Positions 10,286 through 21,700 of a stretch of 64,000 nucleotides of DNA are shown piece by piece (position 1 is the stretch's first letter; each line of letters opens with the position of its first letter). The stretch covers positions 7,803,501-7,867,500 of the forward strand of contig NW_018343973.1 of NCBI RefSeq assembly GCF_002099425.1. The letters are read 5' to 3'. The position numbers and the translations under genes were made by a program. The notes under the pieces were generated by a model. The model did no database searches and was not told the origin of the DNA. It was given only the letters and a program-made list of their open reading frames with translations. The stretch comes from Phascolarctos cinereus (lineage: Eukaryota > Chordata > Mammalia > Diprotodontia > Phascolarctidae).

Positions 10286-10497
10286 GGTGACTATAGCACA
10301 CCATTACCATCCATGGGGTTTTCTTGGCAAAGATATCGAAGTGATTTGCCATTTCCTTCTCCAGTGGATTAAGGCAAACAGAGGTTAAGTGACTTTCCCA
10401 GAGTCACACAGCTAGTGAGTATTTGAATCCAGATTTGAACTCAGATTTTCATGATCTCAAGCCCAGCACTTTATCCACTGAGCCACTTAGGGGCCTC
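10286..10497 (-). mobile_element. MAR1-type SINE, variant tail (minus)
   Basis: Plus strand: 'gactatagcacaccattacc', 'atccatggggttttcttggc', 'aaagatatcgaagtgatttg', 'ccatttccttctccagtgga', 'ttaaggcaaacagaggttaa', 'gtcacacagctagtgagtat', 'ccagcactttatccactgag', 'ccacttaggggcct'. It differs from the main MAR1 form in the tail (CACCATTACCATCCATGGGG, aggcaaacagagg). 41843-42092 carries the same variant. Confidence 0.7.
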
Positions 10498-11384
10498 TGT
10501 AATCTAATGGAGGGAGACAAAACACAAAAAGAAGCTGGGGTATGAGAACATACCCACTTTGGGGGCATGATGGTGAAAACCAGAGGTCTAAAAGCAGTAT
10601 AGCTGGTAGGAAATTGGGAGAAGACTATGCTGAGCTGCTTTCTTTAATGGGAGCTCTGGAGGTTATGACCCTGCCCTTCAGCCAGAGGGTCCAATCAGAG
10701 GACTAGAGGTACTGATGATGTATAACAGGCAGAGTCAGTCCTGTAGGATAAAGAAATTTTGCAAGGATGAGTTCTTTGGGGAAGGAAGGCATCCTGGAGA
10801 AGTCCAAAAGCAAGATATCTGCTGGGAGGTTTTCACTGATGCTTTAGTCACAATTCTTGCTATGGTCATTGGGGGAAAATGAAAGGAAAAACAAAACACC
10901 AGTAGATGTCTATATTTGAGTAGCTATCTCTGGTACTAGGCATTGTCTGTATTTAGCTAGGAAATGCAGTGAGAGCTTGGTGTAACCTGGTTGTTCCAGG
11001 TATAAGGGGCTACCTCTCACAGGATTCTTGTTGATCCTTTTACTCCTCCAGTAATGACCTGAAGATTATTGTACTGAAAACCTAGCAACTACAGCCTCTG
11101 GGATTCCTTTTTCTGTCTTACAGCTGTTTGTTTCTTTTGTCCTCTGGTGATGGATATCTAGATACATTGTATGCCCTGAATCTCCTAGTTTCTGAACAGA
11201 ATTTCCTCATACATTATTCTTTGGGGTTTCTGAAATTAGTCATTATGCTTTCCTTTGTGTGAGTTAACACAAAGGAATAGGCCTGCAAAAAAGGCCTATT
11301 CCTTTTCAGCACCATTGTTCTTTCTGATTCTTTTGGGAAAGCTTCTAATTCCTCAAATAGTTGAAATAGGCTGTGATACCTGCT
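10498..11384. other. Unassigned DNA
   Basis: No gene was recognised. The start ('taatggagggagacaaaaca') resembles the inner part of an L2 3' end but cannot be extended. Two overlapping hairpins lie at 11252-11305. Confidence 0.4.
11252..11305. repeat. Two overlapping inverted repeats (competing hairpins)
   Basis: Arms CCTTTGTGT (11252-11260) and ACACAAAGG (11267-11275) pair over 9 bp with a 6-nt loop. Arms AAAGGAATAGGCCT (11271-11284) and AGGCCTATTCCTTT (11292-11305) pair perfectly over 14 bp with a 7-nt loop. The two share 11271-11275, so only one can form at a time. No family was recognised. Confidence 0.8.
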
Positions 11385-11440
11385 TATGTATGTGTTGGAC
11401 TAGATGGCCTCTGACATACCCTATAATTCTGAGATTCTAG
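11385..11440 (+). mobile_element. CR1/L3-type 3' tail fragment
   Basis: 'tgttggactagatggcctct', 'gacataccctataattctga', 'gattcta' matches the terminal 50 bases of CR1/L3 and of MIR3-like SINEs that share that tail. Confidence 0.5.
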
Positions 11441-12114
11441 TAGGCTGATTTATTATTCAGCCTGGAAATGTTTCAATACCCTGGCTCCCACCAACACTTA
11501 CTGAAATGCTTGCATGATTCTGGATGAATCTGAGTTTCACAGGCAGGTTAAACACATGCCTTGAAAATGTCATTCAGAGAGTCTCCTGTCCTTGTAACTG
11601 CATAAATCGAGAATTGTAGGATAAGAACATTGCTTTTTCTGACTCCTGATACCTGGTTGTGGTATGCATGCAGAATGCACCAACAATTTCGATCCAACTT
11701 AGCTAGAAGCAGTCATGGAAAATGGTCATCTCTGTCATTTTATGTTGACTAAAGGATACTGGCCCCCAAACAGAGGATGATATAAAGTACCCAGACTCCT
11801 TTTGAGCTTGATAAAGCCTTTGAAAAAATAAAAGGGGAAATCACAGTGTGTTCATTCTGAAGCTTAAACAAAAGAGATGACCTCAAGAGGTTATTCTCCT
11901 GCATATAAAAATTAAAGAACCTGTTTTTTCCTTTTTAGTTACCAGTTTTGGTGACAGTGGCATACAGCCAGCATCCTTTGCTCCTGTTCATATTTCAAAT
12001 TCATACACACTGACACTCTACTCTGCTGCTTCAGAAACCCTTGTCTAAATCTCAGTTCTGTGAATCTGCAACAAAGATGCTACAATTTACCTTCTGAAAA
12101 CTCCAAGTAGTGGA
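11441..12114. other. Unassigned DNA
   Basis: No gene or repeat family was recognised. Confidence 0.4.
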
Positions 12115-12335
12115 GATATCCAAGCACTAACCTGAGGTCAAAAGGATCTAGGTTTGAGTCTCAGCTGTCCTACTCCTCCAGTGTGGAATAGGTCACTTCC
12201 TCACTGAGCTACTTTGGGCCTTTTTGTGACACAGAATCAATGATACTGCATGTTCTGCTTCACAAGATTGTGTCGATGGAAGAGATCCTATGTGTGAGAA
12301 TACATTCAGAACTGTAAAGTATGGATCAGATTTGC
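12115..12335 (+). mobile_element. MIR-type CORE-SINE (plus), degraded
   Basis: 'gaggtcaaaaggatctaggt', 'ttgagtctcagctgtcctac', 'ataggtcacttcctcactga', 'gatgg..gagatcctatgtgt'. The order fits MIR (head, CORE, 3' end) but divergence is high. Confidence 0.45.
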
Positions 12336-12429
12336 ACATATAAAATACAAGTATCTGAGGTGGATAGAATATAAGCTCTTTTAGAGCAAAGACTGGGACA
12401 TTTTTTGTCAGAGCTGTATCCTAGGTCTT

Positions 12430-13350
12430 CTTCTCTTGGTGATCTCAAATTGTCATGGATTTAATGATCATTTTCTTTGCTGATAATTCTAAAATTTATT
12501 TATCCATCAGTGACCTCTCTGCTGACCCAGTCTTACATCTCCAACTACCTAGTTAACCTCTCTAACTAGATATCCTATAGAACTTGTTTACCATGTCCCT
12601 GCTCCAGATACCTTCATCTCCACCCTATCTTTATTTTCACCTACCTTTTATGGGTTGTCTTCCCCACTTAGAATGTGAGCTCTTTAAAGGGAGTAACTGC
12701 CTTTCAACTTGTACTTGTATTCCCAGAACAGTGCACTTAGCACAATTCCTGGAACAGAGCAAGCACTTAATAATGCTTTTTGACTAACTGACCATACATA
12801 TCTGAAACTCAGCGTGTCCAAAATGGAACTCATATTTTTCCCCAGATCCTCCCTTCTTCCCAAGCTCCCTCCTACTATCGAGAGTACCACCATCCTTCTA
12901 ATTATCCCTGCAACCTAGGTGTTATCCTTCTTTCTCACCCCCAATCTCTTATCTTAACTGTTGCCAAGGCTTTTTGAATTTACCTTTTTAAGATCTCTGA
13001 AATATACTTCATTCCCTCTTACAACATTGTCAACATTTAGGTGTAGGCTTTTCTCGCCTTATTCCTAGAATACTCCGATAACCTGCTGGTTGGTTTCATT
13101 GACTTAAGAATCTCTCCAATCTAGTCCATCCTCTCTTCAGCTGTTACAATGATCTTCCAAGAAGGCAAGTCTGACCATACCATCCCCTCCCACTACTCAA
13201 ATACTCAATTGCATGGGTTTTTTTAACCACCAAATATAAAATACCCTGAAATTCACAGCCCTTTATGACCATGTCTCTCCTACCACTCCATTCTAAAATC
13301 CTAGCACATAGTAGACACTTAATAAATACTTGTTGGATTGAATTGAAAGG
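12430..13350 (+). mobile_element. L2 LINE body and 3' end (plus), interrupted by another L2
   Basis: 12430-12580 reads 'gatctcaaattgtcatggat', 'cttacatctccaactaccta', 'tctctaactagatatcctat'. It resumes at about 12795 with 'atatctgaaactcagcgtgt', 'ccaaaatggaactc', 'gagagtaccaccatccttct', 'gcaacctaggtgttatcctt', 'ctgttacaatgatcttccaa' and ends 'tagtagacacttaataaata'. These blocks follow the order of the last kilobase of L2, ORF2 C-terminus into 3' UTR. Stops and frame changes are many. Confidence 0.75.
12583..12794 (+). mobile_element. L2 3' end nested in the older L2
   Basis: 'cttccccacttagaatgtga', 'gctctttaaagggagtaact', 'gcctttcaacttgtacttgt', 'attcccagaacagtgcactt', 'agcacttaataatgcttttt' is a complete L2 terminus. 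The host L2 continues on both sides in the same orientation. Confidence 0.7.
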
Positions 13351-14280
13351 AATAATGACATTTCCTTGAAACTTGAGCATTGTGGAGAAAGGTGAATGAT
13401 AACTTAGATTGGGTAGTATGGAAGCCTAAGTCTCTATTCAAATAATTTTAAAAATTAAAATGATATTCCTTCAGATTCTTTACCTGAATCACCCAGGAAA
13501 GTAAGATCTTAATCCATACATCAGTAGGATGCTTAACTCTACCCTTGGAGAGAGTATCTCACAGAAAGAACATGCAAAAACTATATGGCTGCCATGTCTC
13601 ACCAGTTCTAAACATACATGCATATTATATACATATATATGTATGCATACATATGTATATGTATGTGCACATACACACATACACATACACATACACAAAG
13701 AAGACCAAAGTCATATGTTGTATGACACAAGCTCTCTCCAGATAATATAGCAGGTGCACAGAAAATTGTATAACTCCAACTTTCCTACTTCCCTCATCTC
13801 CTCCAAGCCATCTGCTGTTTAAAACAGGGATTAAAGACTGCTGGTATAGGGATTTCCCATAGCCTTGTGTTCTTACACATTTACTTTAATAATTCATTGT
13901 TACTAGATTCATTTTGTATCTACCATCTATACTGTCTCTAGGTAAACTTAATACTAGATTTTAAAATCTATCAACTCTCTACTTAATCTATTTATTTGTT
14001 ATCAATTTAGAATTTAACGATTTATTTGTGTGTTTATCTATCCATCTATTTTAGAGACTAGTTTCTTTCTGAGTCTACTGGAGCATCTTTAGGGAAGGGG
14101 GGAGGGAAGAAAAAAGGGAAAAAATAAATTTACATGATAATTTTGTTGTATATTTGAAAGGAATAGCAAATTGTGCATAGCAGATTTGTAAGTTCACATG
14201 CAGTCATCTTTTTTTTATTAACTATGTTAAGGAAATACTTCTTTTATTCCATAAATTAAAAACAAGAACAACAACAAAAA
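13351..14280. other. Unassigned DNA with a TATG/CACA microsatellite
   Basis: 13612-13697 is an ATAC, ATGT and ACAC imperfect microsatellite. Elsewhere no gene or family was recognised. Confidence 0.5.
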
Positions 14281-14281
14281 C

Positions 14282-14284
<3 letters not shown>

Positions 14285-14318
<34 letters not shown>

Positions 14319-14335
14319 TATTATTATTATTTTAT
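14285..14335. repeat. (TAA)n / (TTA)n microsatellite
   Basis: ATAATAATA units run into TTATTATTA, forming a short AT-rich inverted repeat next to the tail of the following minus-strand SINE. Confidence 0.9.
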
Positions 14336-14339
14336 TTTT

Positions 14340-14478
14340 AGTCAGTTGGGGTTAAGTAACTTGCCCAGGGTAACACAGCTAGTAAGTGTGAAGTGTTTGG
14401 TCTGAGGCAGAATTTGAAATCAGGTCCTCCTGACTCCAGGGCTGGTGCTCTTTCCACTGTGCCACCTAGCTGCCCCCA
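14340..14478 (-). mobile_element. WSINE1/SINE1-like SINE (minus)
   Basis: On the minus strand it runs 'gggggcagctaggtggcaca', 'gtggaaagagcaccagccct', 'ggagtcaggaggacctgatt', 'tcaaattctgcctcagacca', then 'gggcaagttacttaacccca'. It ends in an A/T microsatellite tail and not in the MAR1 RTE tail. Confidence 0.75.
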
Positions 14479-15160
14479 TAATTTTTTTTAAAGGGGTTTA
14501 ACTGGGTTGATTTTGGAGTCCTTTGTCCCTCTGAGTTTCTATGATTCTGTGATTCTTCTTAAACTTCAAAAGCATATTGATTTTATCTCTGTGGGTACTC
14601 TATCCATCATCAAATATTACAATCTTTTCATTTTAATATTCATGAGATTCTGTGGCTGACCTTATGGTAATGAACTTCTCAAAGGAAACAAGCCAGTACT
14701 TGGATGACAGATACAAAGCCCATTACTAGGTCCATCCTCAAAGCCTTACCAGCTTGGTAGGTAGTTCCACTAGAGCACGTGTTCCATGGCAAATCCTTCA
14801 AAGCCAAGGATCAATCTCATGCTATGATGAAATATTGGAATATTTTGATACTTCAATGATCTGTAATTTGATCTGTAGACCTCTATTCTGTAGCTTGAGT
14901 CAGTTTATTTTTTCTAAACTCAATTTACATATCTCTGTGAAGGACAAATCTCCCTACAACCCAGAAGCAGGTATCTCATTCTTGTAATCCATTAAAAATA
15001 ATAATGAAGCATGTTGAGCTCTGGTAAAGCATTCCAACATTGAAAAACTCCAGGTAATTCTAAGGTGAATTTTCTGGTGAAAACTTTTCAACCCAAAGCT
15101 CTGACTTTCTCAAGGTGGTTTGCTATTTCTAAAACTCTCAGTTCTCGTATAATAGTAGAA
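14479..15160. other. Unassigned DNA, with a CR1/L3-type tail at about 14510-14556
   Basis: 'tctgagtttctatgattctg' near 14530 is the terminal motif of CR1/L3. The remainder is unassigned. Confidence 0.4.
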
Positions 15161-15164
15161 TGAT

Positions 15165-15246
15165 CTGTGGGTCACAACTCCACATGAGGTTGTGACCCAC
15201 AGTTTAATGAAGGGGGTCATGAGTGGAAAAAGTTTAAGAAGCCCTG
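15165..15246. mobile_element. hAT-like DNA transposon remnant (foldback)
   Basis: 15165-15178 (CTGTGGGTCACAAC) and 15189-15202 (GTTGTGACCCACAG) pair perfectly over 14 bp. To the right, 15203-15246 ends 'gtttaagaagccctg', whose complement begins CAGGGCTTCTTAAAC, a hAT-type terminal inverted repeat. The left terminus appears lost, so neither an 8-bp target duplication nor a subfamily can be given. No transposase coding is present. Confidence 0.45.
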
Positions 15247-15624
15247 ATCTAAAGTGATCTATTCACCTTCAGGTCCTGAATAGACAAACTGATGTTCCCT
15301 CTAGTACACCATATTAAAGGCAAGAGAAAAGCAGCTTAGTAGCTTCTCTGTGGTAAAAAATAGGAGTGCTGAAGGCAATGGTTTATAAATTGCTCACCAG
15401 TTAGCGATATGTCACTTTCATGCCCCTAAGGTATAGTGAAGGAAGCTGTGGAGCCTGGTAGTTTTCCCAGGAGCTGGCAGAGTTTTTCTGCCACAGAATC
15501 ATGGAGAGAGGTACCCTAGCATATCATGTGAGCCAGGTTTGCATATTCATATTTTCCTGAAACAATTAACTTATATTGCAGCTTTTCACGAACCCTGAAA
15601 TTTTCTCTTTATCACTCCCACTAG

Positions 15625-15693
15625 GCCTGTGTACCTATCTGACTTTGAGTACTTTGAGAAAGAGAAGAATGACCATTATTGCATGGAACAAAG
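15625..15693 (+). other. Candidate internal exon (unconfirmed)
   Basis: A 69-base stretch is preceded by a pyrimidine-rich tract ending CACTAG (15618-15624) and followed by AAAG|GTATTA. In one frame (phase 2, symmetric) it is open and reads PVYLSDFEYFEKEKNDHYC and then MEQ, rich in D, E, K, Y and F with ordinary codons. I do not recognise the protein, and neither flanking exon was found within the window. Short open stretches with passable splice sites also occur by chance, so this is only a candidate. Confidence 0.2.
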
Positions 15694-16111
15694 GTATTAT
15701 GTGACTTTGTCATAGGGAGCTTTGTTTCTGAAACTTAAGACTATCCAGTGTGCTCCTCACCAGATGTCCTACTGTGCAAGCAGGCTGGGATTTGTTCCAT
15801 ACAGATGTGCATTATGTTGTACACCTGGATTTCCATGAAATAATCACCAGATTAAACCGAACTGAGGGATGTCCCTTATCCCGCTGTGCCTATTGCTCTG
15901 CGGTGGGAAGGAGGTAGGGTGTACAGCATTTCTGTTCCACAAAAGAACTACTAATTTCTTTTGATTGCTGGGGGACAATTTTTGGATGTGAACAATGACA
16001 TATTGTCTGTGTGGGAGCAGTGGGGGAGAGGGATTCAGGGCAGCATATGATGCAAGAAAAGGCTTGCCCTGATTATTTGTTTGCTAATGTATCAAGTGCT
16101 GGAAAAATGTT

Positions 16112-16140
16112 GAAAAAGTGGGTCAGATCCCCACTTTTTC
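16112..16140. repeat. Short perfect hairpin
   Basis: Arms GAAAAAGTGGG (16112-16122) and CCCACTTTTTC (16130-16140) pair over 11 bp with a 7-nt loop. Confidence 0.8.
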
Positions 16141-16514
16141 CAATTGGAATATTATCATTGTGTGAAGTGCTCATGAAGCAGGATGGAAATGTGGAAATGA
16201 AATCAGTCTCTTGTGTCACTTCCCTCTGACTATATTGAAGTAGTAATTGAGGCCAGCTCTACCTTGGGGGAAATGAAGCCACTCATAAAACTATCTAAAT
16301 TACTGGAAAGTAAGTTAAATGCTCCCTTGATTTCCCCCTCCCTGTTACTCCTCCGCCAATTTATCAAAGAAGATTGAAATTGGTTAGGTAGAAAGGATAA
16401 TCAGATGCAATTACATTTTGCAAATGGAGGAATATATTCAACATGTCAATGGTGGGAAAAAGGACCAGGTCCTGCATTACAAGCTAACTATTCTAATGTG
16501 AACAAATGGCATGC

Positions 16515-16890
16515 ATATCTTTAATGGAGATGAAGAACATGAGTTTTAGAATTAGGAGACAAGTCCAAATACTGATTAAAATATTTACTACCTGCATAAC
16601 ATGGGAAAGTCACTTCTTAAGTCTCAATTTCTTCATCTGTAAACTAGAAATAATGATACCTTCACTTGCTGTCTCATGGAGATGTTGTTGGGTAAGTGCT
16701 TCAAAAACCTTAAAGAGCTACCAGATTACACTGCTCATCAGAAGTGCTACATTTGGAATTAGGGGACTTGGGTTCAAATAGAGATTCTGCCATTTAATAA
16801 CTTTATAATCTCTCTGGGCCTCAATTTCCTCATTTGTCAAATTAAAAGGTTAAATTTGATGACCTCTACATTTATTTTCTACTTTAAATA
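16515..16890 (+). mobile_element. Two MIR-type SINEs in tandem (plus)
   Basis: The first copy (16515-16715) reads 'gaacatgagttttagaatta', 'ggagacaagtccaaatactg', 'gaaagtcacttcttaagtct', 'caatttcttcatctgtaaac'. The second (16735-16890) reads 'ctacatttggaattagggga', 'cttgggttcaaatagagatt', 'ctgggcctcaatttcctcat', then 'aaatttgatgacctctacat', an L3-type tail. Both are degraded. Confidence 0.65.
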
Positions 16891-18010
16891 AAACTTTGAG
16901 CCCAAGATCTAATTGTTTATCAAAATGATACAGTGGCTTTGACTTTGTTTCCTGAGTTTTGAGGATTAACGTAATTATGAAAGATAACAATACCATATTT
17001 TCCTAATCCAAGTAATAATGTATTGCACTCTATTTGCTGATACTGTATTTGTACCTCCACAGAAAGTAAGCTACACAGTCTGTGAAGCACATCTTGATTA
17101 ACTCTTTCAAACTTGCAGGTGCCCCTTTGGTCAATTATCACATCTGCAGCATTCTCTGTGATTTATTGGAAAGAAGGGTCAGTACTGAAAACTATACTCG
17201 CTTCAAAAAACGACCTCATGAATTTCTTTAGAGTGTCTGGGAAAATCAGTGCCATCACATAATCTGTGGTTACTAATTGTTATGGCAAAGTATGCAAATG
17301 TTTCTTGCCACTAGTTGTATGACCCTATAGAAAGAAAAAAAAAAACCTATACAGCACATGTAACTGTGATATAATGGACATGCCCCAACACTATTAGAAG
17401 CACATTTATATGGCAGAAAGGATGAGTTTCTGCTCCCTTCAGCTCCGACGTGGGAGTTCCTTTCAGAATGCCTTGTTTCTTAAGTAAAAATGCATTCACA
17501 TTACAAAACCATTGTAGCAAAACAGTTCTATTAAATAGCTCTGTTGTTTATACTTAAGGCTGACTAGACTGCTGAGGAGCTCAGAAGGGCTATGTGAGGC
17601 ATATGAATACATTAGAGCAATCATTAAGGATCAAGAGCTTTCCAATTATCAAGTGACACTTAGGACACAATAGGCTGAGACAAATGAGGCATGGCTTGGC
17701 AGTTTCATATTTGGAATCAAAGTTTTCAGATAAACAAGAGCAAGACACATGCCCCTTATGAAAGACATTTGTCAGTACAGCCAAGCAAGTTCTTCATCAG
17801 GAAGAGCCAATAATTTCTCATTTGTCTCCAAGTTTTTGATGATTTAAAAGAATGTAGGAAAGTGACAGATACTAATCTTATGCTTTATTTTAGTTTCTGT
17901 CCTCAGAAGACTTCATTTATTCAATTTCATCTGACCCATACAAGAAGCCTTAAGTTACATAATACAAGTATTTTCCCATTTTGTAGACAAGAATTCCTAG
18001 TAATTCAATG
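16891..18010. other. Unassigned DNA
   Basis: No gene or repeat family was recognised. The open frames here are short and carry no motif I know. Confidence 0.4.
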
Positions 18011-18014
18011 ATTG

Positions 18015-18190
18015 TAGTAATAACAAGAGCTCACATTTCTATAGCACCCTGAGGCTTACAGGAAATTGCCATCACAACACCCCATAAGTAGATAATAAAG
18101 ATACTATCACATCTATTTTACAGATAAGAAAACTAAAGCTGAGCAAGATTGAGTTATACACCCAATGATCCACAGCTAGAAAGTCCTAAT
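18015..18190 (-). mobile_element. MIR-type SINE (minus)
   Basis: 'agagctcacatttctatagc', 'accctgaggcttacaggaaa', 'ctattttacagataagaaaa', 'ctaaagctgagcaagattga', 'ccacagctagaaagt' follow the reverse complement of MIR. Confidence 0.65.
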
Positions 18191-18309
18191 AGAATGTATA
18201 ATTTTTGTCAATGGATTGCATACAAGTCATAGATGACGTATTTATGAGATCTTTCGGTGCCTCAAAGATGGGTGAAAGAGCTAACCTGGGATAATATAGA
18301 CAGGAACTC

Positions 18310-18440
18310 ATTAGGACTACAGAAAATAATACTACCTCCCTCCCAGGACTGTGGTGAGGATGAAATGAGAAAATATTTGCAAAGTGCCTAGTAAACATTA
18401 GAGTCCTATATTAATGTTAATATTAGTATTATTATTCACA
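18310..18440 (+). mobile_element. MIR-type SINE 3' half (plus)
   Basis: 'actacctccctcccaggact', 'gtggtgaggatgaaatgaga', 'aaatatttgcaaagtgccta' is the MIR 3' half. Confidence 0.6.
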
Positions 18441-18749
18441 TTTACATGTTCTATGTTTTGAAGCTTTCTCCTTATTCTTTGCATATTTCTCTGCTAAAAT
18501 TATCCTTGAATGTGTGAACTCATGATTTCTGCTTTGCTTTTGGTATCCTGTGGCTCCATACTCTATAGCTCTCTTCCTATATTAGGGAATTCTGGATTTT
18601 TTTTTTTTTGCCAAATATGATCATTTCAGGGAAAGCATCTATATTTTCCTTATGTAACTTTGACTAATTAGAAAAAATAATGAATACTTACTTTCTCTGA
18701 GGACTTGGTGTAAAAATGTCAGGGAGCCATCCTGGGGGAGAAAAAAATT
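18441..18749. other. Unassigned DNA
   Basis: No gene or family was recognised. Confidence 0.4.
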
Positions 18750-18760
18750 CTGAAGAGTTT
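18750..18760. repeat. Target-site duplication, 3' side of the minus-strand L1
   Basis: CTGAAGAGTTT, identical to 21821-21831. It lies just outside the L1 A-tail (T-run on the plus strand at 18763-18771, after two bases). Confidence 0.65.
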
Positions 18761-21700
18761 CCTTTTTTTTTCAAATTTTCAAAATTTTAAACTTAAATAC
18801 AAAATAAGAAAAAAATTAAATACTAAAACTAAAACACTAAAAAACTAAAATAATACAAAGTAAGAAAAGAAAAAAGCATTACCATGTGCACAGCAGCACA
18901 TGAGAGAGGGTTTAAAATGTACGCAATGAATTTCCATTTAAAAAAAGCCTATATAATAAATGCTACACATTGTGTTGAGAGCTGTCCATCTTTTCTTTGC
19001 TTCCTTGTAAGTTTTCTTTTGTTCTTTGCTGTATACTTTTTACTTTGTTCTCTCCACCCCACCCCAAGGCTACAATTAAGCATTCACATACGTGCATACA
19101 CATATACACATACATACACATATAAATGTATATATGTATATAGACATATGTATAGATATATATACACATGCACACACATGCATGTATAAACATATAGACA
19201 TATATAGACATAAACACACAAAGATATGCATATATATATGCATATGCCCATATATAAATACATATATTTACACATACATATACTTAGATATCTATAATCA
19301 TAGTCATAAATAGACATATACATTCATATGCATGTATGTAAGACATATACATTCATATGTATGCACGTAAGATTTGTCCTCTGTTTCTCTGAGGGCAGAT
19401 AACCTCTTCCTTCATAAGTCCAAGTCTTTCCATATTTTCCCAAGTCCACCAATTTGTCATTTCTTACTCCACAGCAATATTCCAACCTTATACTGTCTAG
19501 TAACCTAGTTGTTTTAAATAGTCGAAAACAAATGTTGATAAATATGGCTGACACGTAGTGTGGTTTCCCTATTTTCCTCTTTTGATTAAATCTATTTTAG
19601 CCTTCACTTTGTCTGAGATTGTGATTACCATCCCTGCTCCTTTTTCCCTAACAAATTCTACTCCTGTGTATCTCTTATCTCTTCTCCCTCTGGACTCATC
19701 TATTTTACTTTACATCTACTATCAGCTATCTTGCCCTCCCATTACTTAACCTACCCCTCTCCCCCAAGGATTCCTCCCTTATCCTCCCATTCCCATCAAT
19801 CTGAACATGCTTCTATACTGCCCTTTAGCCTATTCTTTCACCCTCCCCTCTAAAGACCCCTTCCTTATCCTCTCCCCCCTACTTATCCCCTTATTTTATT
19901 TTATTTTATTTCTTTCTCAATTTAGAAGACTTTTATACTCTTCTAGATATATATGTATTATTCCCTCTTGAACCCTTTCCCAGTGAAAGTAGGTTTCCAG
20001 AACTACTGGCTGTCCTCCCCCATCGCATTCCTCTGTTATGGTTCTTTCTCTTGCATCTCATTTGTATAAGATAATTACTCCTTTTAGCTGTTCCTAAATG
20101 GTTTTACTTTGTAAAATTGTATCATACTCAGGTCTACCCCAATCTTCTTTATGAACTACCTAATTACTAATAACAATTTTAGATATAAGTTTTATGTTTC
20201 CTCATAAAAAAGATAAACAGTCTGTCCTTATTAAGTCCCTTGTAATTAGTCTTTGGTATGTGCCTTATATTTCTCTAGGCTCTTGTATATAAAATCTATT
20301 TATTTCAGGGTTTTTTTTTAACAAAATCCTTTTTTTTTTTCATTCAGGATTATGCTTAGCTTTGCTGGGTATGTTATTTTTGGCTGGGACACAAGTTCTT
20401 TTGCTCTTTGATATACAGTGTTCCAAGATCTGCAGTCTTCTAGGGTTGTTGTTGCTGAGTCTTGTGTAATTTTAATTGTGGCATTGCCATGTTAAAATTT
20501 TTTTTTTCTCATTGCTTGTAATATTTTATCCTTGAGCTGAGGGTTTTGGAATTTGACTATGATATTCCTGCAGGTTTTCCTCATAGGATCTCTTTCAGGT
20601 GGTGATTGGTGCATTTTTTCTATTTCTACTTTCCCCTCTTGTTCTAATGTTTTAGAACAATTTTCTTTAATTATTTTTTATATTATTGTATCAAGATTCT
20701 TTTTTTGTTCATAGATTTCAGGTAATCTAATTATTCTTATGTTTTGTTTTCTTGATCAGTTCTCCAGATCAGTTGTTTGTCTTACGAGATATTTCACATT
20801 CTCTTCTATTTTTTTCATTCTGTATATTTTTATTATTTCTTGATCTCTTATGACTTCTCTGGCTTCCCCTTGTCCAATTCTTATTTTCAAGGAATCATTT
20901 TTCTTCCTTAAGATTCTGGATCTTCTTTTCTAATTGGTTGACTTTCTTTTCATAATCTTTTTTTGTCTTGGATTTTTAAAAATTTTTCTCTATCTCCTTT
21001 ATTTGATTTTTAAAGTCCTTTTAAAGTTCTTATACCAATTTTTTTTTTTTTTAGGAACGTGACCATTTGACATTACTCCTTGGGGTAGAAGAGGGTTTCT
21101 TTGCTTCAGTATCCTCCTCTGAAGACAAACCCCAGTCTTCTCTATTCCTATAGGAACTTTCTATGGTTGAATTCTTTCTCCTTTGCCTGCTCATTCCCCC
21201 CCCCACCCTTTGTTTGAAGCAGCTTATCTTTTGTAATCACCTCTAGCCCTGGGGTATGGGGGATAGTGCTTCTGTACTCAGATCCTCCTTCAGTTCTCCG
21301 CTCTGGCCTGGAACCAAAACCAAGACCTCCAGCATCCAGTAAGTACCCACAGCCAGCTGTGTCTCTGCCCTATTGCTTCTGCACTCACTGGACATGTGCT
21401 GGTTCCTTTTCACCCAGGTCTGCATACCCACAGCATAGCTGGGTTTGGCGTTCCTTGTCAGCAGAGGTTCCCTTAATCTTCCCCTGCTCAGACACCCAAC
21501 TCCCCTCACTGTCCCAGGGGTAAAAGTTCCTGTGGCTGGGCCTGAGGCTGCCTCTCAACTCAGCTAAGGCCAGGGCTTCCTGCTTGTTGTTTAAGCATAG
21601 CTAGCCTGGAGGGTTTTATTCTTCACAAGGACCAAACCTCATCCTGGGATTTTTCTTCAGATCTTCTCTGTCCCAGGAAGACCACCATTCTGCCCTTACT

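Larger units (their letters stand above)
15247..16510. other. Unassigned DNA
   Basis: No repeat family was recognised. It contains an exon-like stretch (15625-15693) and a small perfect hairpin (16112-16140). Confidence 0.4.

Noticed and set aside
9990-10290. Possible LTR end
   Set aside because: An ATTAAA followed by a T/G-rich stretch is suggestive, but boundaries and a second end could not be defined.
19084-19323. Tyr/Ile/His-rich open frames on both strands
   Set aside because: They come from the TATG/CATA microsatellite in an L1 3' UTR.
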